DNA of 64,000 nucleotides from Steinernema hermaphroditum. Lineage: Eukaryota; Nematoda; Chromadorea; Rhabditida; Steinernematidae. The stretch is from NCBI GenBank assembly GCA_030435675.1, contig CM059625.1:9176001-9240000 (forward strand), written 5' to 3'. The notes under the pieces were generated by a model. It did no database searches. It was not told where the DNA came from and was given only the letters and a program-made list of their open reading frames with translations. Shown in pieces: positions 1 through 14,092 of the stretch (position 1 is its first letter; each line of letters starts with the position of its first letter). The translations under genes were made by a program, and so were the position numbers.

Positions 1-2842
1 AACCACCCACGACACCGTGACTTATTTTAAGATCGATGCAGGTCGTTTTCGAATAGCCGCCGCACCCCGTTGACTTCTTCAGCCTTCAGCAAATCGCTTT
101 ACACATATCTGCACACTGCGATGGATGGGAAAGTGCCATTTCTGTTGAGGTGTCAATAAGTCGGAAGATATTACGGTCAAAACACGTACTAGAGATCACG
201 GCCAGATTAAACTAAACGTTTAATGACACGAAAAAGAGATATTTGATCGGAATTTTATTGCTCTTGGCCCTGGCACATCACCAAGTTCACAAACCATGTG
301 GCAGAAGCCAACGATCGGTACTTTATTTTAGCATGCAGAAACTTTTTGCTTTCTGTTACGAGGAATTACTATACGATATATAATTTAGTAGTCTGCTCGG
401 GATCTCAAAATCCCAAGAATCTCAAAATAAATTGTGTAATTTGTTAGGACACAGACAGACATTATTTTGAAAAGTCGTCCATGGAACGACTGACATGCCT
501 AAGTATTGATGGTGACGAGAGATGCTGCGAAACACCAGTACCGGAAGAAGTGTATAGAACGCTATTAATCAAAAGTTCTCCTGTACAGAGGTATATGAAC
601 ACTGCACATTTTCAGAATACATATATTGCGTCTAAGGAGAATCGGTACATTAACTTTCTTTATGGGTTTACTTCATAGCAATTTCGGATTTTTCGGGACA
701 TGTATATACGAATTTTAACTACACGCAAACCTAAGAATTCGTGTTCCTGTAAACCAAGTTTTTCAGGAGAGAGATTGTTCGGAACTCTCTCAATACTGAC
801 AATACATATATGCACATAATCTCAGTAGTAGGGCAACTTCCGCTGAAATGTGGTGATCAACACAACGACAAATATCGGAGTAGAGTTCGGACTCGAATTT
901 TTTCGAGTTTCGAAAACATTCGAGTCCGAACAACACTAACAGTAGCATGGTGAAAGAGTGTAGTGTGGACAGTAATGATAGATGGAGTTGATTTTTTCGC
1001 ATCTTTTTCGCGCAATCCATCGTTTTCTGCGTTGAAAAGTGCCTAGGGACATCGGTCTATTTTAACGCTTTGTGAGGACACTACCACATCGAAATGTAGA
1101 ACCCAAGTTTGACGAGTCTTCTTGTTGAGACCCTAAAACGATCAGATTTTCATCATATTCCGACGTTTCCCCGTTGCCAAACGCGTAGCGCAGTCGCATG
1201 CAGGAGACGGCTTCACTAATTTTTGAAGGTATGTCCAATCTAATCCAAAATTATTGACGGATTGCTGGAATTGGGCGGAAACGCCACAAAAACACTCCGA
1301 AACGACGCAGCGCAAACGGACAGACGAAACAGCGCGCAAACAGTCCACCGTAATCTCCCGTTATAAATGAAAGCGGCGCGCGGCGGGACTCGTTTGTAGA
1401 CTCGTGTTCGGACTCCGCACTTGCTTTCGGGCTCGTCGGCATCTCTGCCCGCAACTATGCGTTCCCGACTCTCCATTGAGAGACTACTGATTACTTGTAG
1501 GTACTTGTATCTCAAATCACCACAAACCACGCAGGCATAGGAGACTTACAATATTTAAAGAGCTCCATCAGAGATTGTATTATATGAAACTGACTACATA
1601 CAGGGCAGGAAGTTAGTTAAGGAATCAGCGACGTTTGGGTAGATATCGAAGAGGAATCTTAACGATATCTCCTTTCAGCATGTTTCCAAATGGGGTACAA
1701 AAATAAGACATTTCTAGACCGCATGTTTTCACCTTGATCTCTATAACACCTCCTTATCGTCAGCTTGTATGTTCTTGTATGCTCCTTCAAACGGCATATA
1801 GTTCTTATCGTTTAACAAGACGTAAATGTTTTTTCTTTGAGCTGCTCAGCAAAGCTAGCGTTTCGTTCGTTTGAGGGATGGAAGCCGATAGTAGTTCTCT
1901 GGAACATTTCAATGTTTCTGCCGCTAGGAACAAATATGTATCAGCAATAATTACTGACCAGACTTATTTGAAAATTCAAACAATGAGGAAACGTGACCTC
2001 CTCCTTCGTTGAGGTAATCTCGGACGAAAAAACCGCGATTTCTTTGTCTCGATGACGGTCAGCCTTGTCGCCGTCACTGCGACGTTCGCGCGCAGCTGGC
2101 TGAGGTTAGACTCAAGTTCCTCTGGTTCACATAATCTCTTAAAGATCGACTTCGGTGCAAATTGCAATTGGTGCAAACAAGTTTCGTTTTCGGATGCATC
2201 GCTCCGTTGTCTCCGCGGCGACGCAGTTGATTTGTTGTTGTGATGACGGATCTGCCGATGTCGATTCCATTACCAAAATCGGTCCAGTGTACCTATAATA
2301 AGCTGCGATTTCGTGCATTGTCCGCTCGGCGAAGGCGATCAGTGAAAAACAGTTCTAGATTTTGGAGCCGCGATGTTGGTCTTCTGTTGACTTCGCGCTA
2401 CTGAACAAATGTTAGTCTGCAATTAACCTACTTCAATTACAAAAGATCCGAAAGCGACATTTCATCGCATATTAACGACGAACGGTCCTACTGATCATAT
2501 CCGCACCACTTGTGTCCACGTCGACATCGCCACTTCCTAGTGTCTCTTCGCAGTTTTGCTTTTGATAGCTTCTGTTTTTCTCATTGACTCATCACAAAAA
2601 CAGAGAGAACAGTCGCCGCGATTTTGTGCATAAAATTTGCATATGCGTCGACCTCTCGACCACTTTCTTAACGTCCGCGCGACTTTTGTGCTCGGCTCTT
2701 AATGGTTTGCGCCAAATGCGACAAACCCCAAACCATAACGTGTGGTTTGAGCGGTTGACTGTTAATTGTCGGCGCGACGAATAACGACCCTGACATTGCA
2801 ATCGTGACTTTGCCTTTCCCCTAACGGTGATGGGCGTTTAGA
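1..2842. other. Upstream non-coding region, no supported gene
   Basis: I see no homologous coding exon here on either strand. The open frames are under 100 codons, show no domain and lack nematode-type exon borders. The stretch ends in GTTTAG directly before the ATG of the next gene. That is a usable 3' splice or trans-splice acceptor, so upstream exons of that gene cannot be excluded. Confidence 0.5.
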
Positions 2843-5448
2843 ATGAGCGCGAGAAGTTCGACGAGAAGTGTCGAAGTAGGCGACCAAATCAGTGTCATTA
2901 CCAATGCCACAGTGGAAGCCATCTCTTCATCTCAGGTTCTCATACGCTTTGCGCCCACTCCAGCCCAGAGGAGGTCAACCGCGCGATACAAAGGTTGGTT
3001 TTGACACTATTCATTTCTTCTTAATTGTTTCCTGTCGGTATTGAGTTCTTACCGAAAGTTTTTACCATGCTGGTTTAGTCGAGTGGAGCACATCCGAGGA
3101 CTTCGACATCATAGCCGGTTCATCCATCACTCCACATTCTCGTCAAACCTCAATTGTGATCGGAGGTCTCACTTACGGAGAACGGTACACCTTCCGCGTA
3201 ACGGCGCTTTCCCTCCGAGGGATAATAGGATGCCCTGTGACATGCATTCCCCACGTTCTGCGCATTTCTTGTTGGAATGACGATCCTGACACAAGTGCAT
3301 GCGGAAGCGTCCACAGAGACAATGTTGCCGCGCTGTATGAGGATGTCGAAAAGTACCGCTCGTCGACGGTATGGCAGAGGGTCTTCCCGAAGAGCACGGC
3401 TTCAGGAGGCAAAAAGAAGCGCGGTGCATTCAAGAATATCTTCTCTTCGACGTCAAAATTTGTCAAACACGTGAACAAGTATGTTTGTGCTGCAAAAGGT
3501 GAGAAGACATCGGAGTTTCCTTTAGGGGAACGTTTCTTGCAAGCATTGTTTACACAGACGATCGTATTCTGTGCACGATGGATGACACAATTCCAATAAT
3601 GGTAATCGACGACGAGCAGCGATCGATATCAAATGAAGATATGAATTGGCTCGTCAAGGCGTCGCTCTGTTGGGATCAAGTTGCCGAACTGCACGAGCGC
3701 GAAGCAGTTTGGAACAGTAGCACTCTGATGAAATCGAAAGTCATAGACACTGTGTTGATGATGCAGAAGGCACTGGAGATTAGGGACCTTGGACGAATTC
3801 ACCACCATCTGATGAGTCCCACAAGTGACGTCACATTCATCATAACAGTCCAATTTCTCGGAGAGTCCTCTAAGGTACATGAACCGACTAGTTTTGACAG
3901 TTATCTTGACCCCAGGTCTCTTTAGTCACAATCTTTAACGAAACTTACATCACTCAACAAGTTTCTGCGGAAAAAGACATGTTGCGACGCCGTCAATGTG
4001 ATTGTTCAAGAGATAGTCGGCATTATCAACTCTTTTGAAGCGTCACAGATTCCGGTCGAAAAGGGTCTTTACTTGTGCTACCTAAAGCTCTTCTCAAGTC
4101 TCAGTTCCCTGCACGTGGTTGTGCCGACCCACCAACCTAACATGATGCCTTTTACGAAACTTCGGGATAATCCCTATGTAACGAGAGAGGAGTGGGATGC
4201 GTTCATAGATCCAGATGTTGACATGCCTGCACAGAGACAGTTCCTTCACCAGTTGCTGTCGAAAAGCAGGACGCTCGCCACCGATTTGGGCCTGGACGAG
4301 CTTTCAGCGGATCGCCTCAGATTTTTTTCTGTACGGCTTATTCAAGTACACGACGATGTTTCGATGATTTTGGTAAGTTCTGTTTCGGCGAGTTTCGTAA
4401 TATGTTCCTATTTTGGCTGTTACCACAAACAAGCGAAGTATGCGTTGTTTCAACGTCCACATTTGTGGGAGTCCCCTTAGGATGTATGACTGTGCCGTTA
4501 CCGTCTTTTGAATTATGTGAGTGAATTATATCGATCGTTTCTAAGAGTTGTTTCAGTTTTTTTCCTTACATACAATCCAATCTTCATACACAACTACGCG
4601 CGTCTTTCCCTCTTCCTAGAGCATTACATCATGGTATTTTATGCAATTAGTGTGAACTCGTGTACGATTTTTGTTTCCAGGTAACCCATTACGAACAGCG
4701 CCAATGTCTACTGGAAACCGATGCTCAAGTATACAACGAACTGAATGAGAAATTAACGTCGTTCCAAAACCAGCTTGATCTAATTTGGAAACAGGCGCGC
4801 TGGCTAAGCCATACGGTATCCCTCGCTCGCGAGAAGAACACTAACTCCAGCGTCGAAACAGCTCGCTATCTCAGTCCCAACGTAAATAGCGCCAAGATAC
4901 TAGGAATCAAATGCGTATTTTAGACCGAAAACCCTATCTTTACTCCGTACATTCTGGGAGCTGAGAAGATGCAAGCGATCACGGAAGGACGGGCATCTGT
5001 AGATGGTTTCTCGTCGATCGACCAGCTGTACATGGAAAGTTCTTTCGCAACGAGCGATCGCGTCGCGTTGTCGTCGAAGCAGACGTCTTGCGAAACATTA
5101 CCCTGCTCACCCATGGGCGAAGGTGCAGACACCACAGTAATCCGCGTTTACGCCGCCTACAATTGCGGCCTCACAAAGGGCACGTCCGTTCGTCTACAAG
5201 TTTCCCCGACAACCACGTCGAAGGAAGTAGTTGAGCTTGTGGTCGAACAGATCTCAAAGATCACCTCGAGCAACGATTCTCCCTTGGAGTTCTGCCTTGT
5301 AGTCGTGATCGGCGCTCGCGAAAGACGCTTAAGAGACGACTTTCCTCCTCTCAAACTACAGAATCCTTGGAGTAAGGGCAAACTGTTCGTCCGAAGACGA
5401 CAGTGTCTGCTTGCGGCAATTCAAAACGGAAACGAGGCTGCTGTGTGA
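2843..5448 (+). CDS. ANKFN1: ANKFN1 / Wide-awake-like protein (FN3 + Ras-association domain)
   Basis: Six exons: 2843-2993, 3079-3498, 3558-3874, 3926-4372, 4681-4881, 4924-5448. Together they give an open frame of 686 residues. Residues ~15-110 are a fibronectin type III domain (VEWSTSEDF... GGLTYGERYTFRVTAL). Next comes the family-specific middle region (DRILCTMDDTIPIMVIDD..., then MNWLVKASLCWDQV). The C-terminus is a ubiquitin-like Ras-association domain (TTVIRVYAAYNCGL ... LQNPWSKGKLFVRRR). The ORF appears to run into a stop at 4921, but a 42-base intron (4882-4923) removes it. The family (vertebrate ANKFN1, fly Wide awake) consists of cytoplasmic adaptors; fly WAKE acts in circadian control of sleep and neuronal excitability. 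The ankyrin repeats that precede FN3 in relatives are not visible here. The start is the first ATG after a TTTAG acceptor, so an upstream N-terminal part may be missing. Identity of the family is confident; the N-terminus is not. Confidence 0.85.
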
Positions 5449-5510
5449 TGCAGCGCCTTTTACTTTTACACAACATAGGTCATCTCAAGGAAAAGCTTTA
5501 AAATATTCTT

Positions 5511-5516
5511 AATAAA
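5511..5516 (+). terminator. Poly(A) signal AATAAA for the ANKFN1-like gene
   Basis: AATAAA lies 63 bases after the TGA stop. A TTTATT about 40 bases further on (5551-5556) reads AATAAA on the minus strand and would serve the converging slit gene, so the two 3' UTRs nearly touch. Confidence 0.6.
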
Positions 5517-5723
5517 TCGGTGTTGTGCTTAAAACGCTAATAAATATTATTTTATTATATTTTTAAAGCCATCTGAAGGAATTCGGACCATGATTGTAGC
5601 GTAGATGTACAGAGGAGCTGAGGCAACGCGTTGGAGTGAGCTATTTACAAACAATGTATTCGCGTAGGGCAGGAGATAAGCAGCGGGTAGAAGGCGCGTC
5701 AAGACTGAGACTTACAAGGAGCC

Positions 5724-8700
5724 TCACCTCGCGCGCTCGCACGAATTTGAGCATTGACATCTTCGGACAATGTTGACGACGGCTGTCTTGTGAGAACCGT
5801 CCTTGCAGTGCATTTTCACGCGTCTTTTCTTCGTGCGTACGGCAGAACAACACGTCTGAGGGCCTGACTTCACTGTCTCATTCTCGCCACACCAGCCCAT
5901 ACAGCGAGCGTTCTTGATAGCTTCCACACTTCTGCATTCACCTTCGTGGTGCACTTTGCGGTACCTTTCTTTGACGCATCGAATCTCACCTAAGGGCAAG
6001 AAGTAATGCAATTTCTGCGAGAGGTTCTTACGTTTTTCACAGTTCTTCCCATTGAATCCAGCGTCGCATTTGCAGTGGAATCCGTCCGTGAAGGTGTTGT
6101 TCACAAGACATGTTCCATGTCCCCCACAGTCAATTCCTTTACAGAGGTTGACGACAGAGTCACAACCGGCGATCATGTCCTTCTTCTCCACGATATCTTC
6201 GTAGAAGTCAATGGATCTTCCGTTTATATTCAGGTCGGAGATGCATCCTAGGCAAAAATAATAGCAAAAACTTGCAAACGACACCTACCGTTCAGACTTC
6301 CTTTTTGCCGTATATGGAAGTTGTTCATTGCTTTGGCTATGAACCTCTCAGGAATACCTCCAAAGTAGATATTCTGCTTGGAAGACAGTTCAAAGGATTG
6401 AACTTTTCCGTAATTGACAACAGTCTGGGCGTCCGAACCATCAATGGACATGGATACTTGGCGTCCTTTGACAACGATTTCGACTTGATGAGGGGTTCCA
6501 TCATTCACTGCAATCTCACTGTTCAGTACGTTAAGTCACAAATGACTAACCCAAGGCGTAGCTGTACATAACGGAAGCCGGATAGTTGCCAACGTAGAAG
6601 CTGATCTTTATGCGTCCGTCATAAAGTTCTGCAGAAAGGTAGCTCTTATCGCCGTAATAAGCAATAATTCCCGTTCTAGAGCAAGATTTGTGGATCAATT
6701 TTCCGCAAAACATAACCTACGAGTTTGATGTAGTCAGTGTGAATGTTAGATTTCCGTAAGGATCAGCGTTCCAAGGTTCCAGTCCTACATAGCTGAGAGA
6801 GTTGCGGAAGCCGACACTTCGAAGTTTGTTGCATCTCTCACCGCTGTATCCATAGTAGCACTGACATTTAAACTCACTATTCCTGATGGGTCGGCAGTAG
6901 CCCTGAATTCTGTACTTAGAAAAGTGTGTTTGGGTAGTAGCTTACATGGTCGCAAAGCCCGGACTGGCAAGTCGCAGTGTTCGGGTATAGCCTGTTGGAA
7001 ATTGGTGGTATTTCGCAGAATTTCCCTGTGTAGCCAAAGAGGCACTTGCAAGAATAGGAGCTGATTCCGTCCTTAACAAAGTAGATGTAGATTTGACGGC
7101 AACGGAACCATGCTTACAACGCAGATTCCCGAATTCATGCACATGTTGTTAGCGCAATCGTCGATGTTTTCGGTACAGTTCAGTCCCCTGAACCCTTTGG
7201 CACAATGACAGACATAACTAGACTTGTCCGATCGAGTGCATTTTCCAGCGTTTTGGCAAGGATTGAAGTTTTTCGAGCAAAGCTCTATTTTCTCCTCACA
7301 GAACTCTCCAGTGAACATCGGTGGACACAGGCAAGAGTAGGAGTTGACCTAAATGGTACATGAACACCTTCAAATTTCATTCTTTCGCTACCTGGTCCAT
7401 GCATGTAGCTCCATTTGTGCATTTGTTGCTGACGCAATCGTCGACATTTGTCTCACAGCGGTCACCAGTGAACCCCTTGCGACAGTGGCACACGAATCGA
7501 CCGTGTTCCTGAACGGAACAAGTGGCGTTGTTCTGACATGGGTCCCCGTAGCAAGCGTCTATTTCGTGTTCACACTTGTTGCCGTGGTACCCGGCTGGAC
7601 AGTGGCACTTATACTGCAATCCAGGCAACGTCTCGCAGACACCCTTGTTGCGACATGGGTACTTAAGGCACGCATCACATTTCGCTAGGATATTCATCGG
7701 AACCACGTTGTTGCATCTACAAATATGCGCTACTTTAACTGTGTCCAAATGTGTTACTCACGAAAATTGACGCTGACTGGCTGTTAGAAGGAGCTGGTTT
7801 TTCATTTCCACAGGAAGTTCACATCGAGCTATTCCCGGCTCAACGAAGCGGGTTTTGATCCACTTACTGAACCACGCCATTTTGCAATCACAGTAGAGCG
7901 CATTGCTACCGAGGGCACTAAACAAACGTTACAGACCGATGGTTATTACGACCTACATATGGGTGATATTGGTGAGATCTTCGAATGCTGACTCTGGAAG
8001 TGAAGAGAGTTCGTTTGCATGGAGAGACAGAATTTTCAGGTTGTTCAAGCCTCTGAATGCTGTTGGTTCCAGACATTGCAAGTGGTTGTAGCTGACAATA
8101 AGGGTCGACAGCTGAGGAAGCCCGGTGAAAGTTTTGTTCTCGATCACTTCGAGCAGATTGTGCGACAGATCTCTGAAGTGATTTTCAGTCGAATGCTTAC
8201 TTTCGCACTGGCAACATACAGCTTTGTTAATTTCGTAAGTCTGCTCAACTGATCGATTGGGATTCTTTTGATCGAATTGGAGTCCAAGTACAGTTCGGTT
8301 GTATCAGGGGAGATTCCCGAGGGGAAATCCGTTAAGTTGCGATTGGAGCACCGTACTTTTCCATCGACACATGAACAGCCAAACGGACAGTAGCTACCGT
8401 TTTCCGTGCAAACACTGCCGGAGTTATCTGAATTTTTTTATGTGCACAAGTAAGACTAGTTCTGTTTACCATGACAAGAAAGATCCTTAGAGTCCAGCTT
8501 CGACAGATGTGTACCTCGAAGATTTAGTGGTTCATCACAGACCACATTTCCTTTGACAACTTCAGCGTTTTTGGTGGCGTATCGAATGAAATCTCCCAGA
8601 TAGCAGTTGCATACCAGCTGATTTCCTTCGATTAACCTTAATCACAAGCATCAGTTGAACTCTGTGGCTAAGCATTCGTACAGTTCATCAAGTTGAGTCA

Positions 8701-11700
8701 TCTTTGAAAGTACTCCGTTGGTGATAGTTCGAATTTGGTTGTGGGACAGAGATCTAAACATCGATGCTTAGAAACAGCGATTAACTGTAGCTTACAGTTT
8801 CCTCAGGCTAGTGAAGTAGCTGAAGGTCTCAGATGTAACACATTGAATGTTATTATGGTCGAGGTTCCTAAAATAACTTATTAGCATGTATGTGACCGTG
8901 CCATTGCTTACAATAGTTCAAGATTTGTCACTGCAGAACCAAACTGACTATGCGTGAAATGGCGAATGTCGTTCGACGACAGATTCCTAAACAATTCGGG
9001 TTTTCTAAATTTAACACATTTCCGATTCTTACAGTTGCGAGAGCTGTGGCAACCCTTGAAACGCCTTATCTTCTATTGACGAAATTTCGTTGTGGCTCAG
9101 ATCGCTGCAATATGAACAGATTCAGAAGATGCGGAGAAGATATACTTACAGTATGCGTAAATTCTTTAGTCGTTCTAGGCTGGACGAACTGCGTATGATA
9201 GAAATGTTGTTGTTTGAAAGTATGAGTTCTGTGGTAAATATAGGAATATCATGGGGGATGTCACGAATTCCGCGTCCACTAAAAGAACTTGAAGAACAAC
9301 GTTGGATTTGTTGAGTTACCTGCAGTTGACGGAAGTCAGATGGCAGTGACATGAAGAAGGGCAACTGTAGTCGACAATACATTCGTCTGCGTTCTGAGTT
9401 ATATACGCTTCTGACCCTAAAGAATCCCGGCATAGCGCTATCAAATGCCTTAATGAAGCATGCCTTTGCAGCGGAATTTCGAGGGTTGAAGAGTAGACAA
9501 CTTTCTGCGTGCAACTCGTTTCGGCGCCTCACAACGAGCTCCACTTGTCTCGATGGCTCGGACAGAAAGCAGCTCTGCCAGCCATTCCAGGTTGCAGTCA
9601 CACACCAAGGGGTTGCGAGCGAGATGCAAAGTCTGCAGACTTTTGAGAGGAGCGAAAGTAGCGTTCGAAATGCTCTTGATGTTGTTGTCATAGAGGGAAA
9701 GGAGGTTCAGATTTGCAAGGCTGTCGAAGATTCCGCGGCGAAGGCACCGTAACTTGTTGGCATTGAGGAAGAGAAGTTGAAGTGAAGAAAGCGTTGAGAA
9801 GGCGTTGGCGGGGATGTCTGTGAGGTTGTTACCGTAAAGAACTCTAAAATTCCCATGAGAACATTATTGTAACATTTCGTTGGCCTCACAGAGTGTTCAA
9901 ATTCTCTAGATTATCGAAGGCGTTCTGCGATATTTCGGCAATCAGATTTTTGCTGAGGTCTCTGAAGTTGCACAATTTGAGCTAAGTAGCTGGTAGGTGC
10001 ACTTACAATCTGCGTAAATTCTTTAAGTTTTTGAAGGCCTTCGCTGGTACCGTTGAAATCAGGTTTTGCTCTAGTCTACTGAAAACGAATCACATTGGTA
10101 TCACCATCTTTTTGGTTTTAGGGTTACAGTTCCGTTGTTGTAGGAGGCAGGTTCTGCGGTATGTGTTTCAGTCCTCTATCTCGACAGTCGACAGTCGACT
10201 CAGTGCAAGAGCACACTGAGGGACAGGAGCTCGCCTCTACGCATGATCCAGCCGCTCGTTTTTCGATTCCCGAACACTTCATGTACTGAAATAAGCGGCA
10301 TCAGCTCTCTTTTCATTTTTCGCCCCGGAGATGTCGGCTTTTTGCAAATGACTGGTGCTAAAGGTCTCCCAAAAAAATCGCTTCTGTTGGCCTCATAGCG
10401 TGCTAATGGGTGGCTCGGTGGTGCAGCCAAGTTTCAACAGATTGAACAGAGCCGCGGTCGGCGGTGTTTGTTAGTTTTATGTTGATTTACGACCCGAACA
10501 ATGGTGACCATTGGTTCGGGTACTTAGCGCTTTCGAGGTCGGCTAGCGACAGCTTTCCTCGCGGCTTGTCTAATTAATACGACTCCCGAATCACTTTAGC
10601 GATGATAAATGTCGGCGATCTTTTTGAAGACATTTCCCTACGGCAGCGCCAGGCTTCATACCTGTTCGTTGACGTTCGCCAGGGTTTGACCCTGCACGAG
10701 GGCAGGCCGGTGGCACTTGGCATTTGTGAGCCAATTCCCGTTGAACGTTTTCTTCATCCATTTCAGCCGACAATCACAAATCCATGGATTGTCATTAAGT
10801 CTTCTAAAAATTCTCATTTTGCCCACCATGAAATGCATGGACCCTTACAGTATTCTCAAGTTCGGCATGAAATCCAATTCACTGAGAGTGTTCAGACTGT
10901 TTCCGTGCAGAGACAAGATCTCCATCTCGGTCCACTGAGATATGGTGCGGCCATCGACGCTGAAAAAAGACGAGCGAGGTCACGACACTGTTAGATTTAA
11001 GCTTAAGCGGATAATTGCGTCTTAAGATTAAGAATCGCTGGTCACCGCGGACTTAAGCTCCCGAATGCGATCGCTTACCAGGTTAACTGATTCCGCTCCA
11101 GCTGGAGACTTCGAACACTTTCGGGTCCTCGAAGTTGTTCATCGGTGATCGTAGTGAGAAGATTCTCGCTTAGATCTCTGAATGACACCGTTACTACAAA
11201 TTTCGAATCATCCCTCGTGTGTCCACAGATGTTGTCCGTGCACCGTACTGTGTCCCCTGTTTGTTCGTCGGCCGTTTACGTCCCGCAAACATGTTTCCAT
11301 TGAGCGAGTGAGTGCACATAATGGGTTAACAATAGGTAATATGCAATATATCTGTGAATAAGAGGGGCAGGGCCGGATTTAGTCGCGCTCAAAGGGCATC
11401 CGAACACAAAGCTATTGCGATTCGCGCCGAGCAATCTGTTAATCGGCGGTCGACGTTTGCCGGAAGTGCTCATAGCGCATGTATGTTTTCCCCCGAATGT
11501 ATTATGTGCCTAAGGGAGCGTCGAAGATTTATGCAGGGATCAGCTGACAAATCAAAGTTGCCCGCGGTTGTAGTCGGAGTGTCGGTTATAAATGACAAGT
11601 TGTTTCTGGAGAGACACACAACCTGACAGCTGCCAAAACGGTAGTGCCAAGTCTATTCAGCCGTCGCACTCTATCACTTATTCCCCCTTGGAACCAATCG

Positions 11701-13607
11701 GGAACGAGCCAAATCGCTGGAAGTGCCCCGTCGATTGAAGTTGATCGACGCGCTCGACAAATTGAATTTAAATTGTGACATTTGCGAACTCCGATCACTC
11801 GACGAGCAGATCAAATGCATAAGCCAACTCATTCACTGAGGCGTCTTCTAAATAAACGAAGAAACTCTTCCAATTGTAAACAAATCGAACGCCACTCGAC
11901 CGCACACGCAGAGGGCATGGCCTTGGACCTTTCGATGCATCTCATGCGAAGTTATTCAACCCCTTCATATGTGTACACATGTTGCATTATTGGGGCAGGT
12001 TGGCGACAGTTTGGGGCTTGTCGCCGACTGCGACAGAAGTGCTGGATCGTTAGATCCTTCACGCCTCATTTCACACTGTCCCGCCACACTGATCTTCCTA
12101 CGTCGCAAACAAATTTACATATATTTGCGATCGCAATGTACTTCGCCAGGGGAACGATCAAAAACTAGCGGCTTTCTGGAATAGCACAAGGCCTGCGACA
12201 GGTACAAATTGGCGGGGACATCATTAAACTCCATCGTCGGAGCGTACTAATAAGTGACCTCCGTCGACGCTTAAAAAGGCGTTCTTTCCGTTTACGATCA
12301 ATATACGGTTATATGATTTGTCTTTGGTGGCAATCTCATTTTACGGTCTATAATTCACCGACTAGTGCGGTCCTTTTTGTGTAGACAACAGCGAGAGCCG
12401 TTCAGTTTCCTCAAACAAACCGGTTGCGAACCTATCCGGAGACAGAATCCAATTGCAATTAGAATGAGCGACGGAAAAAAGAACACGCCGATATCGTTTT
12501 ACAAGCACCGTAAGAAAAATGGCTAACTGCCTCGAGAAGATTGAATTTCATTTTTGAGGTGTAAAGATTACCCCGTGTGCCAAAATCACTCTCTTTGTGA
12601 TTGCCAATCGTCTTCTCGACGAGGATTTTCTTTAGAGAAAGAGCGATTTCCGACCATGGAAAGCTCAAAAGCTCTCAATGGTCCTGTTGTGAAGAGGGTG
12701 GCCAATGGCACTCGAGAGTCGGTAAAAAGAGGAATTTATAATTGAAGGGCGTTGAAGACAGAGGGACGGATTCCCACATCATTCTGCTTGGCTTACTAAT
12801 AGTCCCACACTCTATTCAGATAGCGGCAATAAGACCCCCGACTTGGTCTAGATTGACCGCCAATTATACAGGGGAGTACAATTGGCACGGTGAGTCGGGC
12901 CCTATGAGGAGGAAGAAGAACTCGCGCGAAAGATCGCAAGGCCGCACTTGCATCGAGCAATTAGAGGGTCCCAAAACAAGTTCTGACCTCCAAAAGACAA
13001 ATTGGCGACTCCACTAGGGGCGAGAGCCGAAATCGGGTGGGCCCAAGAACGCAGCAAACTTTAAAACAACTTACATCCGATGAAGTCGTTTGCACTTCTT
13101 AAACAAATGATCAGGGATCTGGCGAAGTTTGTTCCGATTCAGTTTTCTGAAATATTCAATATCCACTGACGCGATCATCTGATCATGCCTACATTTTTTC
13201 CAAGCCTTCCAAGTTGTCAAAGGCATTGTCTTCGATGGTATTGATCTCGTTGTCGGTCAGTTGGCTAAAAAACAGTTTCATCGGCATTAATCATCCACGA
13301 ATGCACTCACAGAACTTTCAGTTGTCGCAAATTCGAAAAATCATTTTTCGTGATTAAAGCAATTTTATTCTCGTGCAGCTCTCTAAATTCTTTTGAGGTC
13401 AGGAAACATTCGGCGTATTCACGGCACTCACAATCTTTGCGTGTCGAGAGGAATGTCGAGGGGGACTGAAGTCAGGTTTAGTCCATGACAAGACACTGTT
13501 CTCGGGAGGTGGCAGTTGCATTTAGAAGGACAGGCTGCACTGGACACCGACAGGAGGATACTGTAGAAGATAACGAGATACGCACTTCCCACAGTCGGCG
13601 CGTCCAT
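5724..13607 (-). CDS. slt-1: Slit axon-guidance ligand
   Basis: Secreted ligand of Robo (SAX-3) receptors. The protein starts at ATG 13607-13605 with a signal peptide (MDAPTVGSAYLVIFYSILL...), followed by the LRR N-cap CPSKCNCHLPRTVSC. LRR block 1 spans 13.6-10.6 kb and ends in the C-cap NPWICDCRLKW. Block 2 starts near 10.24 kb (CPSVCSCTESTVDC). Block 3 starts near 9.35 kb (CPSSCHCHLTSVNC). Block 4 starts near 8.4 kb (CPFGCSCVDGKVRC) and ends with NALYCDCKMAWF. Then come EGF repeats at ~7.75-6.8 kb, a laminin G domain at ~6.75-6.2 kb, a further EGF, and a C-terminal cystine knot at 5724-5989 ending RCQCSNSCERAR. Most introns are small (5990-6031 is 42 bases; 6248-6288 is 41). Exceptions are ~0.35 kb near 10.26-10.6 kb and ~1.9 kb at ~11.2-13.08 kb; I found no gene inside the large one. 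All four LRR blocks of the family are present. Individual LRR exon borders were not all resolved. Confidence 0.93.
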
Positions 13608-14092
13608 GACAATATGAGCGCTCGGGACTGCAACAGGCACCGATAGCCACTGGCGGCCTCCTGCACTTCGCTCCTTCCTCACCAGCTCGAGCACTCGCTC
13701 CGCCCATTATCATTCTGGGCAGCGCATCCAAGTGCAAGGAGTGTGTGGTCTCATTTCTGTGCGCACTAGTGCAACATTCGCAGCAACATCTTGAAAGGTG
13801 TAATTATTATTTCATTACATTAACTTTTTTTTAAATTAAAATTTATAATTGAATAAAGCTAATGCAGGCATTGTGTTGTTGGAACGCTACACTCAAAATC
13901 TGTGCGATGATCTCAAACAGTGTTAAAGCGAGATCAACTAAAAAAGAAACATGCGGTCAAAGGGTAAGAATGGTTACAACCAAAACAGGCAGTAGACAAA
14001 ATATTACAATTCTTAAAAATGATCTAAAAGTTGGAAATAGCAATAAAATGCAGAAAAATTTAAGAAATTAGAAATATTTCGATTTTGTAATC

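Noticed and set aside
10405..10490. GGTGGCTCGGTGGTGCAGCC resembles a tRNA A box
   Set aside because: No B box (GGTTCRANNCC) at the right distance and no cloverleaf. It is inside a slit intron. I found no convincing tRNA or rRNA gene in the window.
11276..12760. Several 60-130 codon ORFs on both strands in the large slit intron
   Set aside because: Overlapping, without domains or splice support. Compatible with random open frames in intronic DNA.
12990..13040. ATTGGCGACTCCACTAGGGG resembles the primer-binding-site region of some LTR retroelements
   Set aside because: No long terminal repeats, gag/pol frame or polypurine tract nearby. The stretch lies within the large slit intron.
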